Origin: W11650 sp963550755
Lineage (GTDB): Bacteria; Bacillota; Clostridia; Lachnospirales; Vallitaleaceae
Direction: 5' to 3'
Length of the DNA stretch: 24,554 nucleotides
Assembly (NCBI GenBank): GCA_963550755.1
Contig: CAUVDV010000013.1
Span: 1-24,554, forward strand
The position numbers and the translations under genes were made by a program. The notes under the pieces were generated by a model, which worked only from the letters and a program-made list of their open reading frames with translations, did not search any database and had not been told where the DNA came from. Positions 1-7,940 of the stretch are shown here, in pieces. Each line of letters starts with the position of its first letter. Positions within the stretch are counted from its first letter, which is position 1.

Positions 1-81
1 TTAGAGCAGCCAATTTTTCTTTAAAAAAAGAGGACATTTACTATTGCAATTTACCGCCTGAACTGTGAGCAAAAAAAACAC

Positions 82-109
82 TTGATTTTTTTGGAAAATG
101 GCTTATAAT
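82..109 (+). promoter_or_regulatory. Promoter of the 6S RNA gene
   Basis: A -35 box TTGATT (82-87) and a perfect -10 box TATAAT (104-109) are separated by 16 bases, typical of a housekeeping sigma-A promoter. Transcription would begin near 115-118, exactly where the 6S-like sequence starts. Confidence 0.75.
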
Positions 110-115
110 TAAATT

Positions 116-280
116 ATGTTCTGAGATGTTCGAGGGCTCATTATTTTGAACCAACACATTAAATATGGGAATTTTATATCTTATGACAAATGTGGCGCCT
201 TGCTTTGACTTGGTAGACAGAAGTTATAATGCGAGTACCCACCCGGTTACATACTGGGGTCAAAATTTGAGAACGGCATT
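116..280 (+). ncRNA. ssrS: 6S RNA (global regulator of RNA polymerase)
   Basis: 6S RNA binds the sigma-A RNA polymerase holoenzyme by mimicking an open promoter and dampens transcription in stationary phase. The 5' part carries CTGAGATGTTCG (121-132) and later AATGTGGCGCC (about 189-199), both of which I recognise from known 6S RNAs. The ends can pair as a closing stem: ATG-TTCT (116-122) with AGAA-CGG-CAT (270-279). A consensus promoter lies directly upstream and a hairpin terminator follows at 289-332, so this is a self-contained transcription unit of about 165 bases without a reading frame. Exact ends are inferred. The identification rests on motif memory and genetic layout, not on a covariance-model search. 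Confidence 0.72.
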
Positions 281-288
281 TTGGATAT

Positions 289-332
289 AAAAAAGAGGCG
301 TACACCAAGCAATTGGTTTAAGCCTCTTTTTT
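289..332 (+). terminator. Intrinsic terminator after the 6S RNA
   Basis: An 11-bp inverted repeat AAAAAAGAGGC (289-299) / GCCTCTTTTTT (322-332) encloses an inner ACCAA/TTGGT stem (304-308 / 313-317). The 3' arm ends in six T residues. The A-run on the other side could make it work in both directions. Confidence 0.85.
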
Positions 333-382
333 CCGAAGTTTAAAAATACCGCCGGCAGGTGTGAAGTCCATGCAGGCCGCCC

Positions 383-411
383 GCAGAAAGCGAAGCTTTC
401 GATATTTGCGG
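383..411 (+). repeat. Hairpin repeat, copy 1 (upstream of hflK)
   Basis: GAAAGC-GAA-GCTTTC (386-400) forms a tight hairpin clamped by CCGCA (381-385) with TGCGG (407-411). The 20 bases at 383-402 recur at 18785-18804 with two changes, both of which keep the hairpin paired through G-U wobbles. It lies about 135 bases before the hflK start. The rest of 333-535 shows no gene and no convincing promoter. Confidence 0.45.
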
Positions 412-535
412 CTCGCTGAAAGCTTGATTTATATTTTCGGCAAGCTTTGTTTTTTGCATGGCTTGCAGCTTGTTCTTTGCGCGGGATGGAGCCAAAAAAG
501 ATGATGGAAAGAGTTAATGAAATAGGAGGATTACA

Positions 536-1588
536 ATGACAGAGCATGAGAATGACCAAAATTATGGGCCGAAGCCGAAAAAAGCACCAACGATTGACGT
601 TGATTGGGAAAGGCTGAAAAGGAAACTGAAAAAAATCGTGCCGCTCGTGGCGCTGCCGCTGGTTTTGCTGGTGATTATCCTGAACAGCTTTTTTATTTTG
701 GAAAATAAGGAAAACGGCGTTGTCCTGCGCTTTGGTCAGCTAAAAGAAGTAGTGACCAAGCCCGGCATCAATTTTAAACTGCCCTTAATTGACACGGTCA
801 CCAAGGTAGATGTGCGGACGATTTACAACATGGAGTACGGCTTTCGCAGCAAAGAAAGACAAGCGGATCAATCCATTGCCGCGTATGACGATCAGGACGC
901 GGAAGCCAAGGTCATTGTGGACGGCTCGAATAACAACGCGTCCATTGCTTTAATTGAATTGATTATCCAGTACCGGATTAAAGACCCGGTCAATTATTTA
1001 TACAAGGTCGATGATGTGCCCGGCACTTTGAATCTGGCGCTGGAGGATATTGTCAGAACCAGCCTGCAGTCTTTTACCTTGGACGAAGCTAAGACCCAAA
1101 AGGAACTGATTGACGAGTCGATTAAGCCGCGATTGCAAAAGAAAATCGATGATTATGAGATTGGCATTGAGATTGTGCTGGTCGGTACGCAAAACGTTCA
1201 GTTTCTGCCCAGCGTGGAGGAGGCTTATCAGCAAAAGGAAAACGCCAACCAGTATAAAAACGGCAAAAAAGAGGATGCCGAAAAGTATTATAATACAGTG
1301 ATCCCCAAGGCGGAGGCAGAAGCCAGACGCCTGATCGAGGACGCCAACGCTTATAAGGCTGAGGTTGTCGCCGAAGCCAATGCCGGCGTGGCGCAGTTTA
1401 ACGCACTGTACGCCCAGTACCAGCAAAACCCGGAAATCGTTAAGGAGCGGTATTATATCGACGCCATGACGCAATTTTTAAAGAACAATCAAATTATTAT
1501 TTCTTCCTCGGAGGATAAAAATATTCATAAATTTTATAATTTCAGTGACAACGCAGCTAAAAATGACATCGTTTTGGGAGGAAATTAG
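536..1588 (+). CDS. hflK: HflK, FtsH protease modulator (SPFH/band-7 protein)
   Basis: HflK and HflC form a large membrane-anchored ring around the FtsH AAA protease and regulate degradation of membrane proteins. The 350-residue product has a charged cytoplasmic N-terminus, one membrane segment at about residues 33-55, then the band-7/SPFH domain beginning at ENGVVLRFGQ and a long charged, Ala/Glu-rich coiled-coil region around residues 235-300. The start is fixed by AGGAGG at 524-529, six bases before ATG. hflC follows after a two-base gap, with its own GGGAGG site, so the pair is a bicistronic operon. Length is somewhat shorter than the E. coli protein of about 420 residues, as is common outside Proteobacteria. 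Assignment as HflK rather than HflC rests on order and the longer N-terminal tail. Confidence 0.9.
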   Translation: MTEHENDQNYGPKPKKAPTIDVDWERLKRKLKKIVPLVALPLVLLVIILNSFFILENKENGVVLRFGQLKEVVTKPGINFKLPLIDTVTKVDVRTIYNMEYGFRSKERQADQSIAAYDDQDAEAKVIVDGSNNNASIALIELIIQYRIKDPVNYLYKVDDVPGTLNLALEDIVRTSLQSFTLDEAKTQKELIDESIKPRLQKKIDDYEIGIEIVLVGTQNVQFLPSVEEAYQQKENANQYKNGKKEDAEKYYNTVIPKAEAEARRLIEDANAYKAEVVAEANAGVAQFNALYAQYQQNPEIVKERYYIDAMTQFLKNNQIIISSSEDKNIHKFYNFSDNAAKNDIVLGGN

Positions 1589-1590
1589 AA

Positions 1591-2520
1591 ATGAAAAAAC
1601 TGGCAATTGTGATGGTAGTTTTGGCCGTTTTAGTGATAGCGGTGGCCAATTATGCTTATTATATCGTTTATGAGGACGAGGTGGCGGTGATCGAAACCTT
1701 TGGCAAGCTGACCAGCGCGGTCGTTAATCAAGAGGACGTAGACAAGGTAACCGTCAATTTGGAAAAAAACGGCTATCATGACATCGCGGTATCGACTCGA
1801 AAGGGACTGCATTTTAAAGTTCCCTTTGCTCAAACCGTCCGTAAATACAGTTCTAAGTATATGACCTATTTGTCCAATGAAGAACTGATCAATACGCTGG
1901 ATAACCGCCGAATTCAAATCCAAACCTATGCCCAGTACAAGGTGGCCGATCCGGTCAGCTTTACGGTGGCGGTCGGCGGCAATTTCAATCTGGCCTACAA
2001 CCGGATGGATGAATATGTGTATAAAACGGTCATTAACACCGCCAACCGGCTGTCGTTTAATGAGTTTTTCTATAAGGAAACGGTTGAAAACTTATTAAAT
2101 GAAAAATTGATTCAGCTAAATGAAAAGCTGGTCGCCGATTTTGGCATTTATATTTCCGATATCGGCGTCAACCGCAAGACTTTTCCGGCTAATAACGTGG
2201 CAACGATTGAGCAGAAAATGAGCAAGGAAATTGAAAAGGAATCGGAAAAGCTGACCGCTGAGGGCGATTCGGAATACATGCAGGCGCAGGCGGTGGCTGA
2301 CCGGGAGTACACCGAAATCGTGGCTAAGGCCATGCAGCAGGCGGCTCAGATCAAAGCCGACGCCGATGCCGAGGCGCTGAAAATTTATCAGGATTCCTTA
2401 AATAAAGATTTGGAATTTTACCGCTTTATCAAGCGTATGGATTTGTACAAGGAAATGACGGATACGACCATCTTTTTGGATGAGAAAAATGAAGTTTTAA
2501 AGTATGTCGGCGGGTATTAG
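1591..2520 (+). CDS. hflC: HflC, FtsH protease modulator (SPFH/band-7 protein)
   Basis: This is the partner of HflK in the ring that encloses FtsH. The 309-residue protein starts with a single N-terminal membrane anchor (about residues 4-26), followed directly by the band-7 domain (YEDEVAVIETFGKL) and a C-terminal helical region rich in Ala, Glu and Gln (about residues 205-265), as expected for SPFH proteins that assemble side by side. The ribosome site GGGAGG (1576-1581) lies within the last codons of hflK, nine bases before ATG, so translation of the two is probably linked. No transcription terminator is obvious after the stop; the next features are a short overlapping reading frame and the AbiE-type island. 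Confidence 0.9.
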   Translation: MKKLAIVMVVLAVLVIAVANYAYYIVYEDEVAVIETFGKLTSAVVNQEDVDKVTVNLEKNGYHDIAVSTRKGLHFKVPFAQTVRKYSSKYMTYLSNEELINTLDNRRIQIQTYAQYKVADPVSFTVAVGGNFNLAYNRMDEYVYKTVINTANRLSFNEFFYKETVENLLNEKLIQLNEKLVADFGIYISDIGVNRKTFPANNVATIEQKMSKEIEKESEKLTAEGDSEYMQAQAVADREYTEIVAKAMQQAAQIKADADAEALKIYQDSLNKDLEFYRFIKRMDLYKEMTDTTIFLDEKNEVLKYVGGY

Positions 2521-2686
2521 GGGAAAGGAAAGTAAAAAAGCGCCAATTGAACACACGCGAAGATATACATGGGCAAAGGCGGTACTTGGAATTGTTGGAT
2601 TAATATTTATTGTGCTTTGCATATGTGGAGTGTATCTGTTGATTACTTTAGAATTGCGCAATGTGCTTTTTAAATTGATTTTATAA
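2504..2686 (+). CDS. Possible small single-pass membrane protein
   Basis: A 60-codon frame starts 17 bases before the end of hflC in another reading frame. It encodes a basic, charged N-terminus (about 22 residues), then a continuous hydrophobic stretch from about residue 24 to 50 that would span the membrane once, and a short hydrophobic tail. The start-stop overlap would allow translational coupling with hflC, though no clear ribosome site is visible. Base composition turns AT-rich here, so it may belong to the adjoining island or be a remnant. I do not recognise the family. It could be a chance frame. Confidence 0.35.
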   Translation: MSAGIRGKESKKAPIEHTRRYTWAKAVLGIVGLIFIVLCICGVYLLITLELRNVLFKLIL

Positions 2687-2732
2687 GAAAAAAATACCGA
2701 TATTAACAAGGGCATTAATTACTAAATAAAGG

Positions 2733-2772
2733 TGTCGAAAAATGTCGCGAAAATTATATAGTAATCGCGACA
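2733..2772 (+). promoter_or_regulatory. Palindromic operator of the AbiE-type toxin-antitoxin genes
   Basis: Perfect inverted 8-mers TGTCGCGA (2743-2750) and TCGCGACA (2765-2772) have centres 22 bp apart, two helical turns. A third, looser half-site TGTCGAAA lies at 2733-2740, exactly 10 bp upstream in direct orientation. The AT-rich spacer contains TATATA/TATAGT, a likely -10 region. The site ends 18 bases before the antitoxin start. AbiEi proteins are known to bind inverted repeats in their own promoters, so autorepression is the natural reading. Confidence 0.7.
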
Positions 2773-2790
2773 AAATAAAGGGGCATTCAT

Positions 2791-3396
2791 ATGGCAAATG
2801 GGATTTATTCGGAAATAAAAAAAAGAATAGAACTGGCAGAAGAAGGAACGGTGTTTGTTACTTCTGACTTTGCAGATTTAGCTACAATAACAACGGTAAG
2901 AAAATGCCTAGGTAGACAAGTAGCAGATAAGAAGATTCGCAGAATTTTAGATGGGGTATATGATAAACCCATATATAGTAATCTTCTTAATGGAAATATT
3001 CCTGCAAATCCGGAAGCTGTTGCATATGCTATTGCCAGAAACTTTCATTGGACAATTGCTCCGTGTGGGGATATTGCTTTGAATAAATTGGGATTATCAA
3101 CACAAGTTCCGGCAGTATGGTCATATATCAGTGATGGACCATATAGAAAATTTTCATGGGACAATATTACTATTTCATTTAAGCATAGAACAAATAGAGA
3201 AATATCTTTTATGTCAAAATCTACCATTTTGGTAGTTGAAGCATTAAAAACATTAGGTAAAGAGCGAGTGGATGACAGTATAATATTGAAATTAAGAAAT
3301 AGATTACCTAAGGACGAGAAGATAAAATTGATCGAGGAATCCATAGATGTGAGTGAATGGATATATGTAGTAATTAGAAAGGTATGTGCTGAATAA
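2791..3396 (+). CDS. AbiEi-like antitoxin (DUF6088-type)
   Basis: This 201-residue protein resembles the DUF6088/AbiEi group, the antitoxin and autorepressor half of type IV AbiE systems. The N-terminal third looks like a winged-helix DNA-binding module (FADLATITTVRKCLGRQVAD followed by the basic KKIRRILDGVYDKP), and the remainder matches the family pattern NPEAVAYAIAR...APCGDIALNKLGLS. An AAAGGGG ribosome site lies about eight bases upstream of ATG. It overlaps the toxin gene by one base (TAATG), so the two are translationally coupled. The gene is AT-rich, with many AGA and ATA codons, unlike hflKC and the downstream housekeeping genes, which suggests horizontal acquisition. In AbiE systems the antitoxin counters the toxin without forming a stable complex. 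Confidence 0.8.
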   Translation: MANGIYSEIKKRIELAEEGTVFVTSDFADLATITTVRKCLGRQVADKKIRRILDGVYDKPIYSNLLNGNIPANPEAVAYAIARNFHWTIAPCGDIALNKLGLSTQVPAVWSYISDGPYRKFSWDNITISFKHRTNREISFMSKSTILVVEALKTLGKERVDDSIILKLRNRLPKDEKIKLIEESIDVSEWIYVVIRKVCAE

Positions 3397-4394
3397 TGAA
3401 GAATGTTGCAAGCCTACAAATAAAAGACAGAACAGAACTGTTTCAAGCTACTTCAATATCAATGGGAATGCAACCTAATGTAGTTGAAAAAGATTTTTGG
3501 GTTTGTTTTATACTAGATCATATTTTTCATGATTGTAAGTATAAAAATGCTTTTGATTTTAAAGGTGGTACAAGTCTTTCAAAAGCATATCATGTGATTG
3601 AGCGTTTTTCTGAAGACATAGATTTGATACTCGACTGGAGAAAAATAGTAAATAATGTAAATCCATGGGAAGAAAGATCAAAAACAAAACAAGATCAGTT
3701 TAATAAACAGATAAATTTTGAGGCCGCAATATTTTATAAAGAGGAATTTGTGCCTCAATTGTATATGGAAATTGAAGAGAAGCTTGGAAAGGGAGAATGG
3801 ATTTCGGTTGACAAAGAAGATGAGATGGTTGTAAATTTTTATTATCCACAGATATTTGAAACAGAATATCTGCGTTCATGCGTTAGATTGGAAATTGGAC
3901 CTTTGGCAGAGTGGCTGCCATCACATGAAAACGTAATTACATCATTTGCAGCAGAGCAATATCCGGCATTGTTTGAACAAAAAGATACATCAGTTCTGAC
4001 AATTGATGTTGAAAGAACTTTCTGGGAAAAGCTTACAATATTACATAAAATTGCAAATTTTCCTGAGGAGAAGCTTCTACCAGCCAGATATGCGAGACAT
4101 CTGTATGATGTGTATAATATGGGGAATTCATGGGTAAAAGAAAGCGCATTTAAGAGAAAAGAATTGTTAGAAAAAGATATTACATTTAAACAGAAATTTT
4201 ATTATGCAAAGGGAGCACATTATGAAACTGCAACATTAGGCTCAATTATGCTCGTGCCTGGAGAACGATTGCATAAAGCCTTAGCAGAAGATTATCAGGC
4301 TATGCGTAATATGATATATGGAAAGATGCCGGAATATGAAGAAATTATAGAGTTTCTTGGGAAGCTGGAAGAAGAGATACATAGATTGAATTAG
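3396..4394 (+). CDS. AbiEii/AbiGii-family nucleotidyltransferase toxin
   Basis: This 332-residue protein has the hallmarks of the AbiEii family (DNA polymerase-beta-like nucleotidyltransferase fold). The motif FKGGTSLSKAYHVI (about residues 54-67) carries the GG-S nucleotide-binding turn, and RFSEDIDLIL soon after holds the DxD metal-binding acidic pair. A conserved ERTFWEKLTILH segment and the YARHLYDVYNM helix follow, both usual in this family. Characterised members transfer nucleotides to tRNA acceptor ends or otherwise inhibit translation; the present substrate is unknown. Together with the upstream gene it forms a complete-looking toxin-antitoxin or phage-defence unit. Both core motifs are intact, so it is probably functional. 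Codon use is AT-biased like its partner. Confidence 0.88.
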   Translation: MKNVASLQIKDRTELFQATSISMGMQPNVVEKDFWVCFILDHIFHDCKYKNAFDFKGGTSLSKAYHVIERFSEDIDLILDWRKIVNNVNPWEERSKTKQDQFNKQINFEAAIFYKEEFVPQLYMEIEEKLGKGEWISVDKEDEMVVNFYYPQIFETEYLRSCVRLEIGPLAEWLPSHENVITSFAAEQYPALFEQKDTSVLTIDVERTFWEKLTILHKIANFPEEKLLPARYARHLYDVYNMGNSWVKESAFKRKELLEKDITFKQKFYYAKGAHYETATLGSIMLVPGERLHKALAEDYQAMRNMIYGKMPEYEEIIEFLGKLEEEIHRLN

Positions 4395-4466
4395 ATAATA
4401 TGCAAAAAACATATTTGGGTTAAGAAATAATAGTGATATGCTAAAATTTGAAAGGGTATTATAATT

Positions 4467-4931
4467 ATGATAAAAGTTTTATTCATCTGCCACGGCAACA
4501 TTTGTCGCAGCCCTTTGCTGCAAAGCCTTTTTGCCCATCAGGTTAAGGAACTGGGCTTAGAGGATAAGTTTTATATTGACTCCATGGGGACAAGCCGAGA
4601 GGAACTTGGCAATCCGCCGCACCGGGGCACGGTAAATAAGCTAAGAGAAGCCGGCATTGCCTTAGTGCCTCACCGGGCAAAGCAAATCACGTCGAAGGAT
4701 TATGATAAATTTGATTATATTATCGGCATGGACGAGGCTAATATTCGAAATCTTAACCGCATACTAAACGGCGATCCGCAGGGGAAAATTTTCAAATGCC
4801 TGACCTTTGCCGGCCTAAACAAAGATATTGCCGATCCGTGGTATACCGGAGATTTTGACGCCACTTATCAGGACGCCTTAAAAGGCTGCGCCGGATTTTT
4901 GGAGTATCTTAGGGAAAAAGGAGAAATTTAA
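4467..4931 (+). CDS. Low-molecular-weight protein-tyrosine phosphatase
   Basis: This 154-residue enzyme dephosphorylates phosphotyrosine in proteins. The N-terminal phosphate loop CHGNICRS has the C-X5-R-S signature, with Cys8 as nucleophile and Arg14 as phosphate ligand. The general acid sits in DPWYTGDF (Asp123), typical of protein phosphatases of this family and different from ArsC-type arsenate reductases, which need additional redox cysteines. Length is normal. A GAAAGGG-like site precedes ATG. The gene returns to the base composition of the housekeeping neighbours after the AT-rich island. It is followed by a weak hairpin and RNase HII. No tyrosine kinase lies in the window, so the cellular target cannot be inferred. 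Confidence 0.9.
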   Translation: MIKVLFICHGNICRSPLLQSLFAHQVKELGLEDKFYIDSMGTSREELGNPPHRGTVNKLREAGIALVPHRAKQITSKDYDKFDYIIGMDEANIRNLNRILNGDPQGKIFKCLTFAGLNKDIADPWYTGDFDATYQDALKGCAGFLEYLREKGEI

Positions 4932-4956
4932 TTTTTTTCAAATTTAGGAATAAGGG

Positions 4957-4980
4957 AAAGCCGCAAAGGCTTTATTTGTT
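4957..4980 (+). terminator. Weak terminator-like hairpin
   Basis: AAAGCC (4957-4962) and GGCTTT (4968-4973) form a 6-bp stem with a 5-base loop, followed by a T-rich tail ATTTGTT. The stem is short, so termination is probably partial. It separates the phosphatase gene from rnhB. Confidence 0.35.
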
Positions 4981-5019
4981 ATGACAGACATTGCACTTTA
5001 AATAATGGAAAGGCCGAAA

Positions 5020-5799
5020 ATGGATGGTATTAAACAAATTAAACTGGGCTTAGAAGAAGCGCTGCAAATTGACCGGGCAAATGCCTTTAGCGGAACGGTG
5101 ATGGATGATTTTCTGAAAAAATATGAAAAAGATTCCCGCTCCGGAGTTCAGCAACTATGTCAAAAGGCCGAAAAATATAAGAGAAATATTGCTGCCGAGC
5201 GGGCAAGACTAAAAATAATGTCAGCCTATGAGGAGAAGTACGCGGGTCTGATCATCGCCGGAGTTGATGAAGTCGGCCGGGGACCGCTGGCCGGGCCGGT
5301 AGTGGCCGGAATTGTGATTCTGGATCCGGCAAAAGAGATTTTGTATTTAAATGATTCCAAAAAGCTGTCCGATGACAAACGGCGGGAACTGGCCGCTGAA
5401 ATTAAGGAAAAAGCCTTAGCCTACGCGATTGGTATGGTCAGTAATGAGAGGATTGACGAAATTAATATTTTACAGGCGACCTATGAAGCCATGGCTAACG
5501 CTTGGCTGAGTTTAAGCCTGCCGCCGGATATTTTATTAAACGACGCTGTCATCATTCCGCAAATCCCCCTGCGCCAGATAGCCATCACCAAAGGCGATGA
5601 AAAAAGCATTTCCATTGCTGCCGCCTCGATCTTGGCCAAAGTAACGCGGGACGACATTATGATTGCTTATGATGAGATTTACCCGGAATACCACTTGGCC
5701 AAAAACAAAGGCTACGGCACGGCTGAACATATTGCCGCTATTCGGCGCAGCGGGATCTGTGATATTCATCGGTGCAGCTTTGTAAAAAATTTATTATAA
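5020..5799 (+). CDS. rnhB: Ribonuclease HII
   Basis: RNase HII cuts the RNA strand of RNA-DNA hybrids and removes single ribonucleotides from DNA. I chose ATG 5020 because GGAAAGG (5007-5013) stands six bases upstream; the in-frame ATG at 5005 has no ribosome site and would add five residues. Counting from 5005, the active-site DEVGRGPLAG holds Asp88-Glu89, the third acidic residue is Asp180 (ILLND) and the fourth is Asp206 (VTRD). The conserved tail GYGTAEH and HRCSFV is present. An N-terminal extension of about 75 residues before the catalytic core is typical of Firmicute RNase HII. The gene heads the rnhB / FliK-like / FlhB-like / yraN order. Confidence 0.93.
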   Translation: MDGIKQIKLGLEEALQIDRANAFSGTVMDDFLKKYEKDSRSGVQQLCQKAEKYKRNIAAERARLKIMSAYEEKYAGLIIAGVDEVGRGPLAGPVVAGIVILDPAKEILYLNDSKKLSDDKRRELAAEIKEKALAYAIGMVSNERIDEINILQATYEAMANAWLSLSLPPDILLNDAVIIPQIPLRQIAITKGDEKSISIAAASILAKVTRDDIMIAYDEIYPEYHLAKNKGYGTAEHIAAIRRSGICDIHRCSFVKNLL

Positions 5800-5938
5800 A
5801 AGTTCGGCTGTGTTTTCATATATGAAAGCTTGTATAAAGCTCAGTCCTATGTTTGCAGATGGAGGGTCAAAACGCATAAACCATATGACAGGTTTTGATA
5901 CCTTGTCCGTGGTGATTATGAATAGCAACGCCGATTGT

Positions 5939-6058
5939 GAAGCAAGCTGGCTTTCATATGGCAGAGCGAATATTCGGCGGATAGACAAAAGATAAGCAGA
6001 AGTATGTGTAAATCGGTGTGGGTTGTGAATGCATACCGCGAAACAAGCTGGCTTTCAT
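5939..6058 (+). repeat. 19-base direct repeat pair before the FliK-like gene
   Basis: Two copies of GAAgCAAGCTGGCTTTCAT (5939-5957) and GAAaCAAGCTGGCTTTCAT (6040-6058) differ at one position and start 101 bases apart. The reverse-complementary word ATGAAAGC occurs upstream at 5821-5828 and could pair with either copy. The gap 5800-6097 has no other recognisable gene or promoter. Confidence 0.4.
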
Positions 6059-6097
6059 TCGAAATTGTAAAAAAATTTTTACCGGAAAGGAGAAACT

Positions 6098-7732
6098 ATG
6101 CCTCAAATAGAAGCCCCCGGCCGGATACAGGCCTATCAAAACATTCATTCGCAAGGACAGGAAAGCACCGTTGGCAACACTAAAACCACGCCGGACAATC
6201 CTTTGACCAATTTGCAAAAAGGAGAGGTGATCGAAGGCAAGGTTTTATCCTCCGGCGAAAAAAGCATTACTTTGGAAATTGACGGTCAGGTAATTGAAGC
6301 CAAATTGGACGGTAATTTTGAATTTCTTAAAGGCGAGATCGTTCGCTTAGTGGTGGCGGATGCTAATCAGGAAAAGCTTTTGTTAAAACCGGCGCTGGAT
6401 ATGGAAGCCTTAAGCAATAAAAGGTTGGAAGATATTTTAAAACAGTTGCAGCTTAAGCTGACGCCGGAAAATAAAGCAATTGTTCAGGAACTGATGGGCG
6501 CGAAGCTTCCGCTGTCGCAGGATAATTTGCGCAGTTTGCAGCTCATGATGAATAAATATCCGGAAGTTGATTTAAAAAGCATGGTGCTTTTGCTGAAAAA
6601 CGGGATTGAACTGACGGATGCTGCGGTGCGGGAACTTTTAAAAGCGCAAACGCCGACAGAAGCGTTGGCACTTCGGCTGGAAGACTTAGTCAGCAAATTA
6701 ACAAAAGCGGCCGTCAATCAAAAATCGGCGGAATTTCTGTCCGAATTTGCCAAAGGGCAGCCCGAAGCGGAGCAGCTGGCGGAACAGTTAAAGCTGCTGT
6801 GGAGTGGCCAAGAAGGAGAAAGCCGGCTTGCGACGAATCAAACACTATCGCAGCTTTTACGCCAATCCGAAACCGAAGGCTTATTAAAAGATATTGAAAA
6901 CTGGCAAAAAAATCTGCCCCAACTAAATACGAAGCCAACCGAAAGCACATCTAAGCTTTTGCCTTTGATTTCTTCCGCCGGAGCTGGGGCTTCAGGGGAA
7001 GAAATTAAAAATATATTAGCAAATATGAAACAGCTTTTGGCGCAGGGGGAGCTGAAAGATACGCGCCAATTTTTGACTTTAGTCAAAGACTTACCGGCTG
7101 AGCTGCAAAATGAATTAAAGCAGATTTTAGGCGAACGAATCAGCGCGGCGGCGCTGCGCCGGGCAGTTTTTTTAAGCGGGCAGGAAAAAGAACCGGCCGA
7201 ACATTTAGAAAAGCTGTATGCGCGATTAAATCAGCTGAAAAACAGCGGGGAAAATTCATCGGCTTTGATGAAAGCAGTCGTTCAGGACGCTTTGTCGGCG
7301 CGTTCTTCGCTGGGCTTTATGGCTAAGTTTCAAAACACCGCCGGTTTTATGCAGCTGCCGTTTTTGTTTGGCGATAAGATTTTAAACGGCGAATTATTTG
7401 TTTTAAATAACAAGCAAAAAGAAAAAGGTGCGGCCCAAGATGATGTGTCGGCCCTTTTGCAATTAGATTTCGCGACCTTGGGGCATTTAGATACTTTTAT
7501 CCGTAAGGAAAAGCAAAAGGTGCAGATCGATTTTTACGCCGAGGACAGCGAAAAGGAGAAATGGATTAAGGAAAAGCTTTATCTGCTGCATAATAGCCTG
7601 CTGGATAAAAATTATCAGGTAATGGCGATTCAAACCTTTGTGAAAAAAGGTCGGGTTAACGGTTTTGCTGATTTTTTAGCCAATGAACAGGTAAAAAAAG
7701 TATCTCGATTTTCCTTTGATATGAGGGCATAG
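6098..7732 (+). CDS. FliK-like protein (flagellar hook-length control C-terminal domain), YlqG type
   Basis: This 544-residue protein is assigned by pattern and position. The N-terminus (about residues 40-100) looks like a small beta-barrel (KGEVIEGKVLSSGEKSITLE). The middle is a long, Leu/Gln/Glu-rich helical region. The C-terminus (about residues 420-530) resembles the Flg_hook domain: a hydrophobic QLPFLFGD segment, then LDFATLGHLDTFI and KQKVQIDFYAED ahead of a helix. In Bacillus subtilis the gene between rnhB and the FlhB-like ylqH is the FliK-like ylqG, and the order is the same here. True FliK measures hook length and signals to FlhB; whether this paralogue acts in flagellar assembly is unknown. 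AAAGGAG before ATG supports the start. Confidence 0.7.
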   Translation: MPQIEAPGRIQAYQNIHSQGQESTVGNTKTTPDNPLTNLQKGEVIEGKVLSSGEKSITLEIDGQVIEAKLDGNFEFLKGEIVRLVVADANQEKLLLKPALDMEALSNKRLEDILKQLQLKLTPENKAIVQELMGAKLPLSQDNLRSLQLMMNKYPEVDLKSMVLLLKNGIELTDAAVRELLKAQTPTEALALRLEDLVSKLTKAAVNQKSAEFLSEFAKGQPEAEQLAEQLKLLWSGQEGESRLATNQTLSQLLRQSETEGLLKDIENWQKNLPQLNTKPTESTSKLLPLISSAGAGASGEEIKNILANMKQLLAQGELKDTRQFLTLVKDLPAELQNELKQILGERISAAALRRAVFLSGQEKEPAEHLEKLYARLNQLKNSGENSSALMKAVVQDALSARSSLGFMAKFQNTAGFMQLPFLFGDKILNGELFVLNNKQKEKGAAQDDVSALLQLDFATLGHLDTFIRKEKQKVQIDFYAEDSEKEKWIKEKLYLLHNSLLDKNYQVMAIQTFVKKGRVNGFADFLANEQVKKVSRFSFDMRA

Positions 7733-7940
7733 CTTTGTTGGCAGGAAGCTTTCACCGGACTGATTACAGGGGAAGGGTCTTGCGTCCGGCGGCGGTTTTG
7801 AGAATATTGGGTAATTGGGGAAGTATGTAAAATTTGTAAGATAAAACCTGAATAGGCGACGCGATAAAATGTGAATGTTTTTTATTTGCGGCCGAAAAAA
7901 TTAGTAATAAGGTACGGCATTAAAAGAAAAGGAATGATAA

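Noticed and set aside
998..1474. 158-residue reverse-strand frame within hflK
   Set aside because: Complete shadow of a well-supported gene, with no family resemblance.
4467..4931. Arsenate reductase (ArsC) as an alternative to the phosphatase
   Set aside because: The DPWY acid motif fits the phosphatase, the extra redox cysteines of thioredoxin-type ArsC are not in the expected places, and no ars genes are adjacent.
5794..5995. Short frames on both strands in the gap after rnhB
   Set aside because: No ribosome sites, opposite-strand overlap and repeat-driven sequence; treated as non-coding.
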